NCBI RefSeq assembly: GCF_015278315.1 | Contig: NZ_JADIJE010000008.1 | Coordinates: 1-64,000, forward strand | Direction: 5' to 3' | DNA: 64,000 nt | Source of the DNA: Microbacterium ureisolvens | GTDB lineage: Bacteria; Actinomycetota; Actinomycetes; Actinomycetales; Microbacteriaceae | In this document: in pieces, positions 18,461 through 27,576 of the stretch | How the letters are laid out: every line of letters begins with the position of its first letter | Position numbering within the stretch: position 1 is the first letter of the stretch | Notes under the pieces: model-generated | What the model saw: only the letters and a program-made list of their open reading frames with translations | Told to the model about the DNA's origin: nothing | Databases searched by the model: none | Made by a program: the position numbers and the translations under genes

Positions 18461-19993
18461 ATGCTGCTGCGCGAGCTCGTGACGGCGACGGATGCCGTGG
18501 CCTCGACGTCGTCGCGACTGGCCAAGGTCGCCGCCCTCAGTGAGGCGCTCCAGAGTCTCGACCCAGACGAGATCGAGCCCGCGATCGGCTTCCTCGTGGC
18601 TGCGCCGCGGCAGGGGAGGCTCGGCGTCGGCTGGCGGAGTCTCAGCCAACTGCGGGTCGATCACGCCGCCGCGCCGACGCTGACGGTGGGCGACGTCGAT
18701 GCGGCTCTCGACCGGCTCGCGACCGCCGACGGCCGGGGCTCGGTGGCGGCGCGCACCGCCGAACTCGAGGCGCTCGCCGGCGCCGCGACGGCACAGGAGT
18801 GGGACTTCCTCGCCCGCGTGATGCGCGGCGAGCTGCGCACCGGCGCGCTCGAAGGCGTGCTGCTCGACGCGATCGCCAAGGCCTCGGACCGCGATGCAGC
18901 GACGGTGCGCCGGGCCGCGATGCTGTCGGGCGACCTCGGCGCCACGGCGCGACTCGCGCTCATCGGCACGGCCGATGAGCTCGCGGAGGTCGGCCTGCGC
19001 GTCGGCCGGGGCGTCCTGCCGATGCTGGCGGCGACGGCCGGCTCGGCGACCGAGGCGCTCGCGACACTCGGGGGCGCGGCATCCGTCGAATACAAGCTCG
19101 ACGGGGCGCGCATCCAGGTGCACCGCGACGGCGACGACGTGCGGATCTTCACACGGAGTCTCGCCGACATCACCCATCGGGTGCCCGAGCTCGTGGAGGC
19201 CGTGCGCGCACTTCCGGCCGAGCGGATGATCCTCGACGGCGAGACGCTGTCACTCGACGAAGACGGCGGTCCGCGGCCGTTCCAAGACACCATGTCGCGT
19301 TTCGGATCGATGGGCGACGACGCGGCGGCCGCGGTGCTGCGGCCGTGGTTCTTCGACATCCTGCATCTCGACGGTCGCGACCTGATCGACGAGCCACTGG
19401 CCACCCGTCTCGAACTCCTCGATCGCGCCGTCGGCGACGCGCGCATGCCCGGCGTCGTGACCGACGACACCGCGACAGCCGAGGAGTTCTCGCGGCAGGC
19501 GCTCGCGGCCGGCCACGAGGGTGTGATGGTGAAGGCGCTCGACGCGCCCTACGCCGCCGGGCGCCGCGGCAAGAGCTGGCTCAAGGTGAAGCCGGTGCTC
19601 ACCTACGACCTTGTCGTGCTCGCGGTCGAGTGGGGCTCCGGCCGCCGTACCGGTCAGCTCTCGAATCTGCACCTGGGGGCGCTCGACCCGGAGGGCGTGT
19701 TCGGCGAGCCCGGAGGATTCGTGATGGTCGGCAAGACGTTCAAGGGGCTCACCGATGCGACGCTCCGCTGGCAGACCGAGTTCTTCCCGACCATCGAAAC
19801 CCACCGGTCGGCGTATGCGATTCACGTGCGGCCTGAGACCGTCGTCGAGATCGCCATCGACGGCGTGCAGCGCTCGACGCGGTATCCGGGCGGGGTCGCG
19901 CTGCGCTTCGCGCGGGTGAAGGGGTATCGCCCCGACAAGCGCCCGGGCGAGGCCGACACGATCGAGACGCTGCGAGCTCTGCTGCGTGCATGA
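18461..19993 (+). CDS. ligB: ATP-dependent DNA ligase
   Basis: A 510-residue ligase. The N-terminal alpha-helical domain (about 1-190) resembles that of LigB and eukaryotic DNA ligase I. The adenylation domain has motif I EYKLDGARIQ with the adenylated lysine at residue 212, motif III RMILDGE, motif IIIa-like FFDILHLDG, motif IV HEGVMVKALD and motif V SWLKVKPVLTYDL. The OB-fold domain ends the protein with VALRFARVKGYRPDKRPGE. It seals nicks using ATP and in actinobacteria supplements the NAD-dependent LigA, probably in repair. The ATG at 18461 has GAGAAT ending 6 nt before it and no ribosome-binding site. It is convergent with the citrate response-regulator gene (15-nt gap). Confidence 0.9.
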   Translation: MLLRELVTATDAVASTSSRLAKVAALSEALQSLDPDEIEPAIGFLVAAPRQGRLGVGWRSLSQLRVDHAAAPTLTVGDVDAALDRLATADGRGSVAARTAELEALAGAATAQEWDFLARVMRGELRTGALEGVLLDAIAKASDRDAATVRRAAMLSGDLGATARLALIGTADELAEVGLRVGRGVLPMLAATAGSATEALATLGGAASVEYKLDGARIQVHRDGDDVRIFTRSLADITHRVPELVEAVRALPAERMILDGETLSLDEDGGPRPFQDTMSRFGSMGDDAAAAVLRPWFFDILHLDGRDLIDEPLATRLELLDRAVGDARMPGVVTDDTATAEEFSRQALAAGHEGVMVKALDAPYAAGRRGKSWLKVKPVLTYDLVVLAVEWGSGRRTGQLSNLHLGALDPEGVFGEPGGFVMVGKTFKGLTDATLRWQTEFFPTIETHRSAYAIHVRPETVVEIAIDGVQRSTRYPGGVALRFARVKGYRPDKRPGEADTIETLRALLRA

Positions 19994-20008
19994 AATCGCG
20001 GGCGTGCC

Positions 20009-20662
20009 TCAGCGCAGCACCGCATAGCGGTGCTCGGGGCGGCCGGTCGACCCGTAGCGCAGGCGCACCTCGACCTGACCTCGCGAGGCCAGCGCGGCGA
20101 GGTGCCGCTGCGCAGTCGCGCGCGAGATCCCGACCCGCTCGGCGACCTCCGCGGCCGATGCCTCGCCGTCGCCGAGCCCCTCGAGGATCACCTGCTCGGT
20201 CGCGGTGCGCGACACAGAGGTCGCGTCCGCACTGCCGTGGACGATTGCCAGGGCGCGGTCGATCTGCTCCTGCTCGAGCGGGCGGTCGGTGGCGAGGAGA
20301 TTCCGCATCCGCGCGTAGCGGTCGAGGCGCTCCGCCAGCACGCGGGCGTCGAACGGCTTCGTCAGGTAGGCGAGAGCGCCCGCGCGCAGCGCGCGACGCA
20401 CGGTCGCGGCATCCGTCGCAGCCGACAGCACGAAGGCGTCCACGTCGACGCTCGCGACGAACTCGACGCCATCGCCGTCGGGCAGGAACGCGTCGACGAG
20501 CAACAGGTCCGGGGCATGCAGGCGCGCGGCCTGCCGCGCAGCCCCGAGCGAATGCACGGGGTCCAGCGCAGTGAAGCCGGCGCGGGCGGCCACGACGTCG
20601 CGGTGCAGTCCCGCCACGCGGAAGTCGTCGTCGACGACGAGCACACGGATGGGCTGGCTCAT
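20009..20662 (-). CDS. citB: CitB/DcuR-type response regulator
   Basis: A 217-residue two-component response regulator. The receiver domain (1-120) has acidic residues D11-D13, phospho-acceptor D57 in LLLVDAFLP and the conserved lysine in LTKPFDARV. The C-terminal winged helix (about 150-217) carries AAEVAERVGISRATAQRHLA. This is the CitB/DcuR class that controls citrate or C4-dicarboxylate genes. It overlaps the kinase gene by ATGA, so both are translated together. The adjacent divergent CitMHS transporter is the expected target; a 25-bp inverted repeat in the transporter's promoter is a candidate binding site. Confidence 0.85.
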   Translation of the reverse strand: MSQPIRVLVVDDDFRVAGLHRDVVAARAGFTALDPVHSLGAARQAARLHAPDLLLVDAFLPDGDGVEFVASVDVDAFVLSAATDAATVRRALRAGALAYLTKPFDARVLAERLDRYARMRNLLATDRPLEQEQIDRALAIVHGSADATSVSRTATEQVILEGLGDGEASAAEVAERVGISRATAQRHLAALASRGQVEVRLRYGSTGRPEHRYAVLR

Positions 20663-22308
20663 GCGTTCTCCTCTCGAGGGACGGCTGTGTCGCGGCGCAG
20701 CGCGCCGGGAAGCCGCGCGCCGAACACGGCGCCCGAACCGTCGCCGCCGGCGTCGATGAGCCACACCTCGCCGCCGTGTCGGCGGGCGAGGTCGCGCGAG
20801 AGGGGCAGGCCGAAGCCGTGTCCGTGCACCGCGTCGCCGCGGACCGCGTCCTTGGGTCGTGAGCCGGTGCGCGCGAACGGATCGCTCCCGATCGGACGGA
20901 TGCCGCCGCCCGAGTCGGCGACCGTGACGACGAGTTCGTCGCCGTCGCCGAGCATCGCGACCTCGACCCAGCGGGGTTCATCGCCGGCGACCGCCGCGGT
21001 CACCGCGTTGCCGACGAGGTTGCCGAGGATCGCCGCGACGTCCTCCGGCAGCGCGACCTCGCTGAGCAGCAGAGTGTCGTCGGAGACCCGCACGCTCACG
21101 CCCCGTTCCCGTGCCGCGGCGCCCGTCGCGCCCAGAAGGGACTGCAGGAATGGGTCGGGGACGCGCTCGAGGCCGGCGACGGCGAAGTCGACGGCTCCAC
21201 GTTCGGTGAGGTCGCCGAGGAATGTACGTGCCTCCTCGACGCGCTGCGCGTCGAGGAGTCCGGTCGCCACGTGCAGCCGATTGGCGAACTCGTGCCGCTG
21301 CACCCGCAGCGCCTCGGTCATCGCGCGCACCGTCTCGAGTCGTCCGGCGAGCGCCTCGACGTCAGTCCGATCGCGCACGACCACGACCTGGCCGAGCGCA
21401 CGGGACTCGCGTCGTACCGGGCGGGTGTCCAGATACAGCACGCGGTCGCCCACCACCGCCTCCACCCCGGAACGGCCGTCGCGCACGGCGGAGCGCACCG
21501 CGTCCGGCAGCGGGAGGTCATCGAAGCGGCTGCCCACGGGCGCCTCGAGCCCCAGCATCCGCTCGGCCGCCTCGTTGCACACCCGCACCATGTCATCGGG
21601 GTCGATGGCCAGGACGCCGTCGCCCACGCCCTCCAGCACCGCCGCCTGATTCTGCACGAGCGAGACGAGCTCTTCGGGCTGGAGCCCCAGCGTCAGGCGT
21701 TCGAACCGGCGCCGTAGCAGGAGCGTGGCGAGGGTGGCGAGCGCGACGCCGCCGATCGCGGCGATCGCGATGGTCGCGATCAGGGCGGGCAGGTCGTCGA
21801 ACACGCTCGCCCGCTCGAAGCCGACGCTGACCTCGCCGACCGGCTGGTCGACATCGTCGGCGTAGACCGGCACCTTCGCGCGGGCGGACTCACCCAGGGT
21901 GCCGACCTCCCAGTCGACCACTTCGTTGCCCTCGAGCACTTCGGCGAACGGCGTCGACACGACCTCGCCGAGCAGGGCTTCCGTGGGATGGGCGAGACGG
22001 ATGCCGTGGTCATCGGTGATCACGACGAACAGCGCGTCGGTGCGGTCGGCGACGTCGGCGGCGATCTGCTGGAGCGGTCCGCCGCGCAGGTCCGCGGCAT
22101 CCGGAGTTCCCGGATCCGCCGAGAAGGCTGCGATCAGCGACTTGACGTCGGGATCCTCCGCCACTGTCCGGGCGATGTTGAGGGCGGCCGCCTCGGACTC
22201 CGCGCGCAGCTGTCGCACGCCCAGCCAGCCGAAGACCAGTGCGCACACCGCCACGACGGCGGTCACCGTCGCCAGCTGCACGAGCAGCAGCCGTGTCGCG
22301 AAGCGCAT
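20659..22308 (-). CDS. citA: CitA/DcuS-type sensor histidine kinase
   Basis: A 549-residue membrane sensor kinase. Two membrane segments (about 4-25 and 178-200) enclose an extracellular PDC/PAS-like sensor domain (about 30-175). A cytoplasmic PAS (about 215-320) follows, then the H-box QRHEFANRLHVATG with the phosphorylated histidine near 338, and the ATPase domain with NLVGNAVTAAV, DSGGGIRP and GHGFGLPLSR. This layout is that of CitA/DcuS, which sense citrate or dicarboxylates outside the cell. The ATG at 22308 is chosen over the upstream frame by GGGAGGTGG 3-5 nt before it. It is the first gene of a two-gene operon with the response regulator and divergent from the transporter. Confidence 0.85.
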   Translation of the reverse strand: MRFATRLLLVQLATVTAVVAVCALVFGWLGVRQLRAESEAAALNIARTVAEDPDVKSLIAAFSADPGTPDAADLRGGPLQQIAADVADRTDALFVVITDDHGIRLAHPTEALLGEVVSTPFAEVLEGNEVVDWEVGTLGESARAKVPVYADDVDQPVGEVSVGFERASVFDDLPALIATIAIAAIGGVALATLATLLLRRRFERLTLGLQPEELVSLVQNQAAVLEGVGDGVLAIDPDDMVRVCNEAAERMLGLEAPVGSRFDDLPLPDAVRSAVRDGRSGVEAVVGDRVLYLDTRPVRRESRALGQVVVVRDRTDVEALAGRLETVRAMTEALRVQRHEFANRLHVATGLLDAQRVEEARTFLGDLTERGAVDFAVAGLERVPDPFLQSLLGATGAAARERGVSVRVSDDTLLLSEVALPEDVAAILGNLVGNAVTAAVAGDEPRWVEVAMLGDGDELVVTVADSGGGIRPIGSDPFARTGSRPKDAVRGDAVHGHGFGLPLSRDLARRHGGEVWLIDAGGDGSGAVFGARLPGALRRDTAVPREENA

Positions 22309-22405
22309 GCCACCTCCCGGGCCGGCGGTCCACCGCACCCCGTGCGCCTCTGAGCAGAATGCGCAGAAGACACGCTACGCGCACAAGCTGCGGCAATGCG
22401 ACTTA

Positions 22406-22437
22406 GCGCGCGACGACGGGGGTCGCGCGCCTAGCCT
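22406..22437 (+). promoter_or_regulatory. Inverted repeat and -10 box of the citrate transporter promoter
   Basis: A perfect 9-bp inverted repeat with 7-nt spacer, GCGCGCGAC (22406-22414) and GTCGCGCGC (22422-22430), lies immediately upstream of a -10-like TAGCCT (22432-22437). It occupies the -35 position, where a phosphorylated activator such as the neighbouring CitB-type regulator commonly binds. The transcript would carry a leader of about 55 nt ending in the AAGGAG ribosome-binding site. Confidence 0.5.
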
Positions 22438-22496
22438 CTCGGGAGCGCATCGGCACCGGTGCGAGACATCACGCACCGCACGACGAAGGAGTCGAC

Positions 22497-24029
22497 ATGA
22501 ACGCGGCAGCCCCCCTCCTGCTTCACGCCGCCGAGGCGGACCCCGGCTACGCCACCGCCTTCGTCCCGCCCGAGTGGGTGCTCGTGGCGCTGGGCTTCAC
22601 GATGGTCCTCGTGTTCATGGCCCTGATCATGACGCGCCGGCTCACCCCGATGGTGGCGCTGATCATCGTGCCCACCGTCTTCGGGCTGTTCGCGGGCGCG
22701 GGGCTCGGCCTCGGCGACATGATCATCGACGCGATCGCGAGCATGGCGCCGACGGCCGCGCTGCTGATGTTCGCGATCATGTACTTCGGCATCATGATCG
22801 ACGTCGGGCTGTTCGACCCGCTCATCCGCGTGATCACCCGGCTGCTCGGGGACGACCCCGCGAAGGTGGTCCTCGGCACGGCGATCCTCGCCGGCGCGGT
22901 GTCGCTCGACGGCGACGGCTCGACGACGTTCATCATCACGACGTCCGCGATGTTGCCGATCTACCTGCGCCTGGGCATGAGCCCCGTGGTGCTCACGTGC
23001 GTCGCGGGACTCATGAACGGCACCCTCAACATCGTGCCGTGGGGCGGTCCGACGGTCCGGGCGGCGACCGCCCTGGGTCTGCAGCCCACCGACGTCTTCG
23101 TGCCGATGCTGCCCTCGCTCGCGGCCGGAATCGTGATCGCGCTGACGTTCGCCTGGTTCCTGGGGCTCGCCGAGCGCAAGCGCATCGGCCGCATCGATGC
23201 TGCCCGTCTCGACGGCGGCGTGGGGCTCCCCGGCCCGCGGCTGTTCCGCGGCTCGGATGCGAAGCCGGGTGCCCGCGCGACACTGCGCACCGGCAACATC
23301 GTGACGCTGGCGGGCGGCCACGGAGGCGTCCCCGCCGCCACCGCCGTGGTCGATCGCGAAGACACCGCGATGGCCGACACGATGCTCGACCCGAACCGTG
23401 CGACGCTGCGGCCTAAGCTCATCTGGTTCAACCTCGCGCTGACGATCGCGGTGATGGTGCTGCTGGTGCTCGACATCTTCCCGCTCGCGTACGTCTTCAT
23501 GGTCGGCGCCGCGATCGCCCTGGTCGTGAACTTCCCCAAGCTCAAGGGCCAGGCCGACGAGATCGTCGCCCACGCTCCGAGCATCGTCGGGGTCGTCTCG
23601 ATGGTGCTGGCCGCCGGGGTGCTCGTGGGCGTGCTGAACGGCACCGGCATGGTCGATGCGATGGCGACCTGGATCACCACCGTGATCCCGGCGTCACTCG
23701 GACCGTTCCTCGCCGTGATCACCGGCATCCTGTCGATCCCGTTCACGTTCTTCATGTCGAACGACGCGTTCTACTTCGGCATCCTCCCGGTGCTCGCGCA
23801 GAGTGCGGAGCACTTCGGCATCGCGCCGGTGGAGATGGCCCGCGCGTCGATCACCGGGCAGCCGGTGCATCTGCAGAGCCCGCTCGTGCCGGCGATCCTG
23901 CTGCTCGTGTCGCTGGCCAGCGTGAACCTCGGAGACCACCACAAGAAGGTGCTGTGGCGGGCCTGCGTCGTGTCGCTCGCGATGCTGGCGGTCGGCGTGC
24001 TGGTCGGAGCGATCCCGCTCATGGCCTGA
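22497..24029 (+). CDS. citM: CitMHS-family citrate transporter
   Basis: A 510-residue membrane protein of the CitMHS (metal-citrate:H+ symporter) family with about 12 hydrophobic segments. Diagnostic parts are MYFGIMIDVGLFDPL, AGAVSLDGDGSTTFIITTSA, GGPTVRAATAL, and the second-half FTFFMSNDAFYFGILPVLAQ and QPVHLQSPLVPA. It imports citrate complexed with a divalent metal across the plasma membrane. A hydrophilic central loop at about 235-295 separates the halves and is longer than in Bacillus CitM. The ATG follows GAAGGAG with 6 nt spacing. The divergent CitA/CitB genes make regulation by external citrate likely. Confidence 0.9.
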   Translation: MNAAAPLLLHAAEADPGYATAFVPPEWVLVALGFTMVLVFMALIMTRRLTPMVALIIVPTVFGLFAGAGLGLGDMIIDAIASMAPTAALLMFAIMYFGIMIDVGLFDPLIRVITRLLGDDPAKVVLGTAILAGAVSLDGDGSTTFIITTSAMLPIYLRLGMSPVVLTCVAGLMNGTLNIVPWGGPTVRAATALGLQPTDVFVPMLPSLAAGIVIALTFAWFLGLAERKRIGRIDAARLDGGVGLPGPRLFRGSDAKPGARATLRTGNIVTLAGGHGGVPAATAVVDREDTAMADTMLDPNRATLRPKLIWFNLALTIAVMVLLVLDIFPLAYVFMVGAAIALVVNFPKLKGQADEIVAHAPSIVGVVSMVLAAGVLVGVLNGTGMVDAMATWITTVIPASLGPFLAVITGILSIPFTFFMSNDAFYFGILPVLAQSAEHFGIAPVEMARASITGQPVHLQSPLVPAILLLVSLASVNLGDHHKKVLWRACVVSLAMLAVGVLVGAIPLMA

Positions 24030-24067
24030 GGGCCGCCCCAGGGGAGTGCGGATCGTAGGATTTCGGC

Positions 24068-24688
24068 ATGACCAAGGGACCGGCGCCGAGCGCCTCGTTC
24101 GAGCACCGCAGCTTCGGCGCCCCCGGCGCCGAGCGCACCGTCATCCTGATGCGCACGGGCGTCTCGACGCTGTCCGACCCGCAGCCGGAGATCACCGTCC
24201 GCCGTGACGCGCGCATCGTCGCGGTGGGGCTCACCGTCGACGACATCGACGATCCCGCTGCCTACCGCGGGGCGACGTCGGCCGAGGCCACGGCGGCGAC
24301 GCTCGCGCAGTTCGCCGGAGCCGAGCGGCACGACCGACCCGTCGGGCTGGTCGGGGTCGGCGAAGCGGGCGAGCTGGCCATCATGGTGGCCGCTCACCTC
24401 GGTGAGGGCGTCGACCGGCTCGCGCTGGTGGCCGTTCCCCAGCCCACATCCGAGCTCGCCGGCTCCGAAGTGGCCGACCTGCTCGCACGCATCGCCGCCA
24501 AGACGCTCATCATGAACGGGCAGAACGACCCGGAGGCGGCTGCGGCCGCTGCGCGATGGTACAAGGAGCGGATGCCGTCGGCCCGGATCGAGATGGTGCC
24601 ACGGACCGGCGACCCGACGTCCCGCCTGATCCTCGCCGACGTCTGGGAGCGCGTGCTCTCGCACGTGGCGCCCGGAACGGTGCGATGA
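24068..24688 (+). CDS. Alpha/beta-hydrolase-like protein
   Basis: A 206-residue protein with weak resemblance to small alpha/beta hydrolases. The nucleophile-elbow position reads GLVGVGEAGEL, where the usual Ser is replaced, and a later strand reads KTLIMNGQNDPE, which looks like the acid-turn region. No clear catalytic triad can be assigned, so it may be a non-catalytic relative. TAGGAT ends 6 nt before the ATG and there is no ribosome-binding site, suggesting a leaderless message. Its stop overlaps the sirtuin start (ATGA), so the two are coupled. Confidence 0.5.
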   Translation: MTKGPAPSASFEHRSFGAPGAERTVILMRTGVSTLSDPQPEITVRRDARIVAVGLTVDDIDDPAAYRGATSAEATAATLAQFAGAERHDRPVGLVGVGEAGELAIMVAAHLGEGVDRLALVAVPQPTSELAGSEVADLLARIAAKTLIMNGQNDPEAAAAAARWYKERMPSARIEMVPRTGDPTSRLILADVWERVLSHVAPGTVR

Positions 24689-25392
24689 CGCGGATCGTCG
24701 TGCTCACCGGAGCGGGCATCTCGGCCGAGAGCGGGGTTCCCACGTTCCGCGGTCCTGACGGGCTGTGGGAGGGGCACGCGATCGACGACGTCGCGACGCC
24801 AGAGGCGTACGAGCGCGACCCCGACACCGTGCTCGCCTTCTACGACGCGCGGAGGCGGGCCGCGGCATCCGTCGTCCCCAACCCCGCCCACCGGGCGCTC
24901 GCGAGGCTCGAAGGCGCCATCGGCGAAGACCTCCTCGTGGTCACGCAGAACGTCGACGACCTGCATGAACGCGCCGGAAGCGGCAACCTCGTGCACATGC
25001 ACGGCGAGCTGCGCCGCGCCCTGTGCCTGAACTGCGGTTCGCGGCCCACGTGGGACGGCGACCTGATCGATCGCCCTGCCTGCCCGGCGTGCGGAGAGCG
25101 GATGCTGCGACCCGACGTGGTCTGGTTCGGCGAGATGCCGTACGAGCTCGATCGGATCGAGCAGGCGGTCGTGGCGTGCGACCTGTTCGTCTCCATCGGC
25201 ACATCGGGGGCGGTGTACCCGGCGGCGGGCTACGTCGCGCTGGCCGCCGCGTTCGGGGCTCGCACCCTCGAGCTCAACCTCGAGCCGACCGATGCAGCGG
25301 TGCCGTTCGACGATGCGCGCACGGGGCCGGCCGGCGAGCTCGTCCCGGCGTGGGTCGACGAGATCATCGCGGCGCGTTCGCCGCGGTCGTGA
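24685..25392 (+). CDS. cobB: Sirtuin NAD-dependent deacylase
   Basis: A 235-residue sirtuin. The NAD motif is GAGISAESGVPTFRG (9-23), followed by TQNVDDLHERAG, the catalytic His106 in HMHGE, and a zinc site formed by C114, C117, C133 and C136. Y53 and R56 (FYDARRR) are the Tyr-x-x-Arg pair of class III sirtuins, which bind acidic acyl groups, so removal of succinyl or malonyl from lysine is likely in addition to deacetylation. It is the usual length for bacterial CobB. Translation is coupled to the preceding hydrolase-like gene by a 4-nt overlap. Protein targets cannot be seen. Confidence 0.9.
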   Translation: MTRIVVLTGAGISAESGVPTFRGPDGLWEGHAIDDVATPEAYERDPDTVLAFYDARRRAAASVVPNPAHRALARLEGAIGEDLLVVTQNVDDLHERAGSGNLVHMHGELRRALCLNCGSRPTWDGDLIDRPACPACGERMLRPDVVWFGEMPYELDRIEQAVVACDLFVSIGTSGAVYPAAGYVALAAAFGARTLELNLEPTDAAVPFDDARTGPAGELVPAWVDEIIAARSPRS

Positions 25393-25397
25393 TGCGA

Positions 25398-25433
25398 GAA
25401 GGCGCCGAGCGGATGCCTCCGCCCGGCGCCTTC
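25398..25433. terminator. Bidirectional terminator hairpin
   Basis: GAAGGCGCCG (25398-25407) pairs with CGGCGCCTTC (25424-25433); an inner GCGGA/TCCGC pair extends the stem to a TGCC tetraloop. It lies between the convergent sirtuin and sugar-permease genes, 5 nt after one stop and 16 nt after the other. Confidence 0.8.
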
Positions 25434-25449
25434 GCCGTGTTCCAGCCCG

Positions 25450-26721
25450 CTATATCCTGGCGCCGCCCGATCGCAGCCGCGAGAGCGCGTCAACGGTCGC
25501 GGCGAGGATCAGGACGCCACCGGTCACGAGCAGGTTGATGCCGGCCGGCAGGCTGAGCAGACCCAGGCCGTTGGTGATGACGGCGATCACCAGGGCACCG
25601 ATCGCCGCGTGCATCAGGCGACCGCGTCCGCCGAAGAGGCTCACGCCGCCGACGACGGCCGCGGCGACGCCCGAGAGCACGATGTCGCGCCCGACGGTCG
25701 CGTCGACCGTGCCGACGCGGGCCACGCTGAACAGCGCCGACACGACCGCGAGCATCGAGCAGATCACGAACGCCCACCACTTGACCCAGCGCACCTTGAC
25801 GCCCGACCGGCGTGCGGCCTCGGCGTTGCCGCCGATGGCGTAGATGTAGCGGCCGAACTTGGTGCGATCGAGCACGAAGGTTCCGATCCACAGGATCACG
25901 AGCACGATGGGCACGATGATGGGCACGCCCGCGACCTCGTGCAGCGCGCTGCCGCGGTTCTGGTTCAGCATGTAGACGAATGCGCCGCCGATGACCGCGA
26001 TGACGCCCAGCTTGATCCAGACCAGCGACAGCGGGCGGTTGGGGACACCGGCCTGCGTGCGGCGCATGCGGTCCCAGAACGACGTCGCCGCCGAGACGGC
26101 GAGGATGACGGCGAGCATGACCCAGCCGCCCCACACCGGCAGGTTGCCGTTCTGCAGGGCGATGAGCTCGGGCACCTGGACGCGGTACAGGCCGCCGTCG
26201 CCGATGATCAGCAGCGCGAGGCCCTGGTAGCCCAGGAACAGACCCAGCGTCACGACGAACGACGGGATGCCGACCCTGGCCACGAAGAAGCCGATGAGCG
26301 CGCCCGTCGCGAAGCCGACGCCGAAGCCCAGAAGCAGGGCGAGCGGCCAGGCGATCTGGAACTGGGTTGCGAGGACGACGAACACGGCCATGCCCACGCC
26401 GCCCGTGACGCCCGCCGACAGGTCGATCTCGCCGAGGAGCAGCACGAACACGAGTGCCATGCCCAGCATCACGAGCGGTGCGGCCTGATTGAGCAGGTTG
26501 GCGAAGTTGCGCTCGGTGAGGAAGTAGGGGCTCAGCGTCGCGAAGAGGATCGTCAGGACGACGAGGCCGCCGATCGCGGGCAGCGCGCCCATGTCGCCGC
26601 CGCGGACGCGCTGCCACCAGGCGCGCACCTGGTCGCCCACGCCGCCTTCGACGCCGCTGCCGATCATGTCGCCGGCCATCGGGTCGGGCCCGGCCTCCGT
26701 CCGGGTCACGCTGCTGGTCAT
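25450..26721 (-). CDS. Sugar ABC transporter permease (cassette 1)
   Basis: A 423-residue permease of the ribose/xylose/fructose type (BPD_transp_2) with about ten membrane helices. The coupling-helix motif is GRYIYAIGGNAEAARRSGV, and the C-terminal half contains GVAAAVVGGVSLFGGRGRL. It is longer than RbsC (321) and comparable to XylH (about 390). The ATG overlaps the ATPase stop (ATGA). The order binding protein, ATPase, permease on one strand defines one complete importer; a closely similar second cassette lies directly upstream. By family it would carry a monosaccharide such as xylose or fructose, which is inference. Confidence 0.85.
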   Translation of the reverse strand: MTSSVTRTEAGPDPMAGDMIGSGVEGGVGDQVRAWWQRVRGGDMGALPAIGGLVVLTILFATLSPYFLTERNFANLLNQAAPLVMLGMALVFVLLLGEIDLSAGVTGGVGMAVFVVLATQFQIAWPLALLLGFGVGFATGALIGFFVARVGIPSFVVTLGLFLGYQGLALLIIGDGGLYRVQVPELIALQNGNLPVWGGWVMLAVILAVSAATSFWDRMRRTQAGVPNRPLSLVWIKLGVIAVIGGAFVYMLNQNRGSALHEVAGVPIIVPIVLVILWIGTFVLDRTKFGRYIYAIGGNAEAARRSGVKVRWVKWWAFVICSMLAVVSALFSVARVGTVDATVGRDIVLSGVAAAVVGGVSLFGGRGRLMHAAIGALVIAVITNGLGLLSLPAGINLLVTGGVLILAATVDALSRLRSGGARI

Positions 26722-27545
26722 TCCGCTCCTCCCTCGGTGCGCAGAGTGGACGTGTCGACGAGGTCGACGCCGCTCGGGGTCTTGGTTCCCGTGATGTAGC
26801 CGACGATGTCGTCGCGGGTGGTCTGCGAGGTGGGGATCTGCGCCACCATCTGGCCGAGGTACAGCACGGCGATGTCGTCGGCGACGGCGAACACGTCGGC
26901 GAGGTTGTGGCTGATGAGGACCACCGCGACGCCCTGCTCCGACAGTCGCTTGACGAGGTTGAGCACCTGCTCGGTCTGCGCGACGCCCAGCGCCGCGGTC
27001 GGCTCGTCGAGGATCACCACGCGGGCCTTCTTGAGCACGGCGCGTGCGATGGCGACGGTTTGCCGCTGGCCTCCCGACAGGCTCGAGACCTTCTGGCGGA
27101 CCGACTTCACCGTGCGCACCGACAGCGAGCGGAGAGTGTCGGACGCCTCCTTCTCCATTCGCCCCTCGTTGAACGTGCCGTACGACAGCTCTTCGCGCCC
27201 GAGGAACATGTTCTGCACGATGTCGAGGTTGTCGCACAGTGCGAGGTCCTGGTAGACGACCTCGATGCCGAGGTGCGCCGCGTCGCGCGGGGCGTGCAGG
27301 TCGCGGTGGGTGCCGTCGATGAGGACTTCGCCCTCGTCGTACGGCTGCACGCCGGCCAGACCCTTGATGAGCGTGGACTTCCCGGCGCCGTTGTCGCCTA
27401 CGAGGGCGGTCACCTTGCCGGGGTGGACCTTCAGATCGACGCCCTTCAGGACGCTGACCGGCCCGAAGGACTTCTTGACGCCGACCAGCTGGATGATCGG
27501 CTCGTCGCCGACGGCGGCGGGTGTGGTGAGGGTGGTGTCTGACAT
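26718..27545 (-). CDS. Sugar ABC transporter ATPase, single domain (cassette 1)
   Basis: A 275-residue ATPase with one nucleotide-binding domain: Walker A GDNGAGKST, Q-loop VYQDLALCDNLDIVQNMFLGRE, signature LSGGQRQ, Walker B VVILDEPTAALG and switch histidine in LISHNLADV. RbsA and XylG of the same transporter class carry two fused domains (about 500 residues); this half-size form is the FrcA type and must work as a homodimer. Start ATG at 27545, preceded by AAGGAAG 5 nt upstream. A hairpin between the binding-protein gene and this gene probably lowers ATPase expression relative to the binding protein. Confidence 0.85.
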   Translation of the reverse strand: MSDTTLTTPAAVGDEPIIQLVGVKKSFGPVSVLKGVDLKVHPGKVTALVGDNGAGKSTLIKGLAGVQPYDEGEVLIDGTHRDLHAPRDAAHLGIEVVYQDLALCDNLDIVQNMFLGREELSYGTFNEGRMEKEASDTLRSLSVRTVKSVRQKVSSLSGGQRQTVAIARAVLKKARVVILDEPTAALGVAQTEQVLNLVKRLSEQGVAVVLISHNLADVFAVADDIAVLYLGQMVAQIPTSQTTRDDIVGYITGTKTPSGVDLVDTSTLRTEGGAE

Positions 27546-27576
27546 GCTCGCTTCCTTGCGGGTCGATCGTGCGAAG

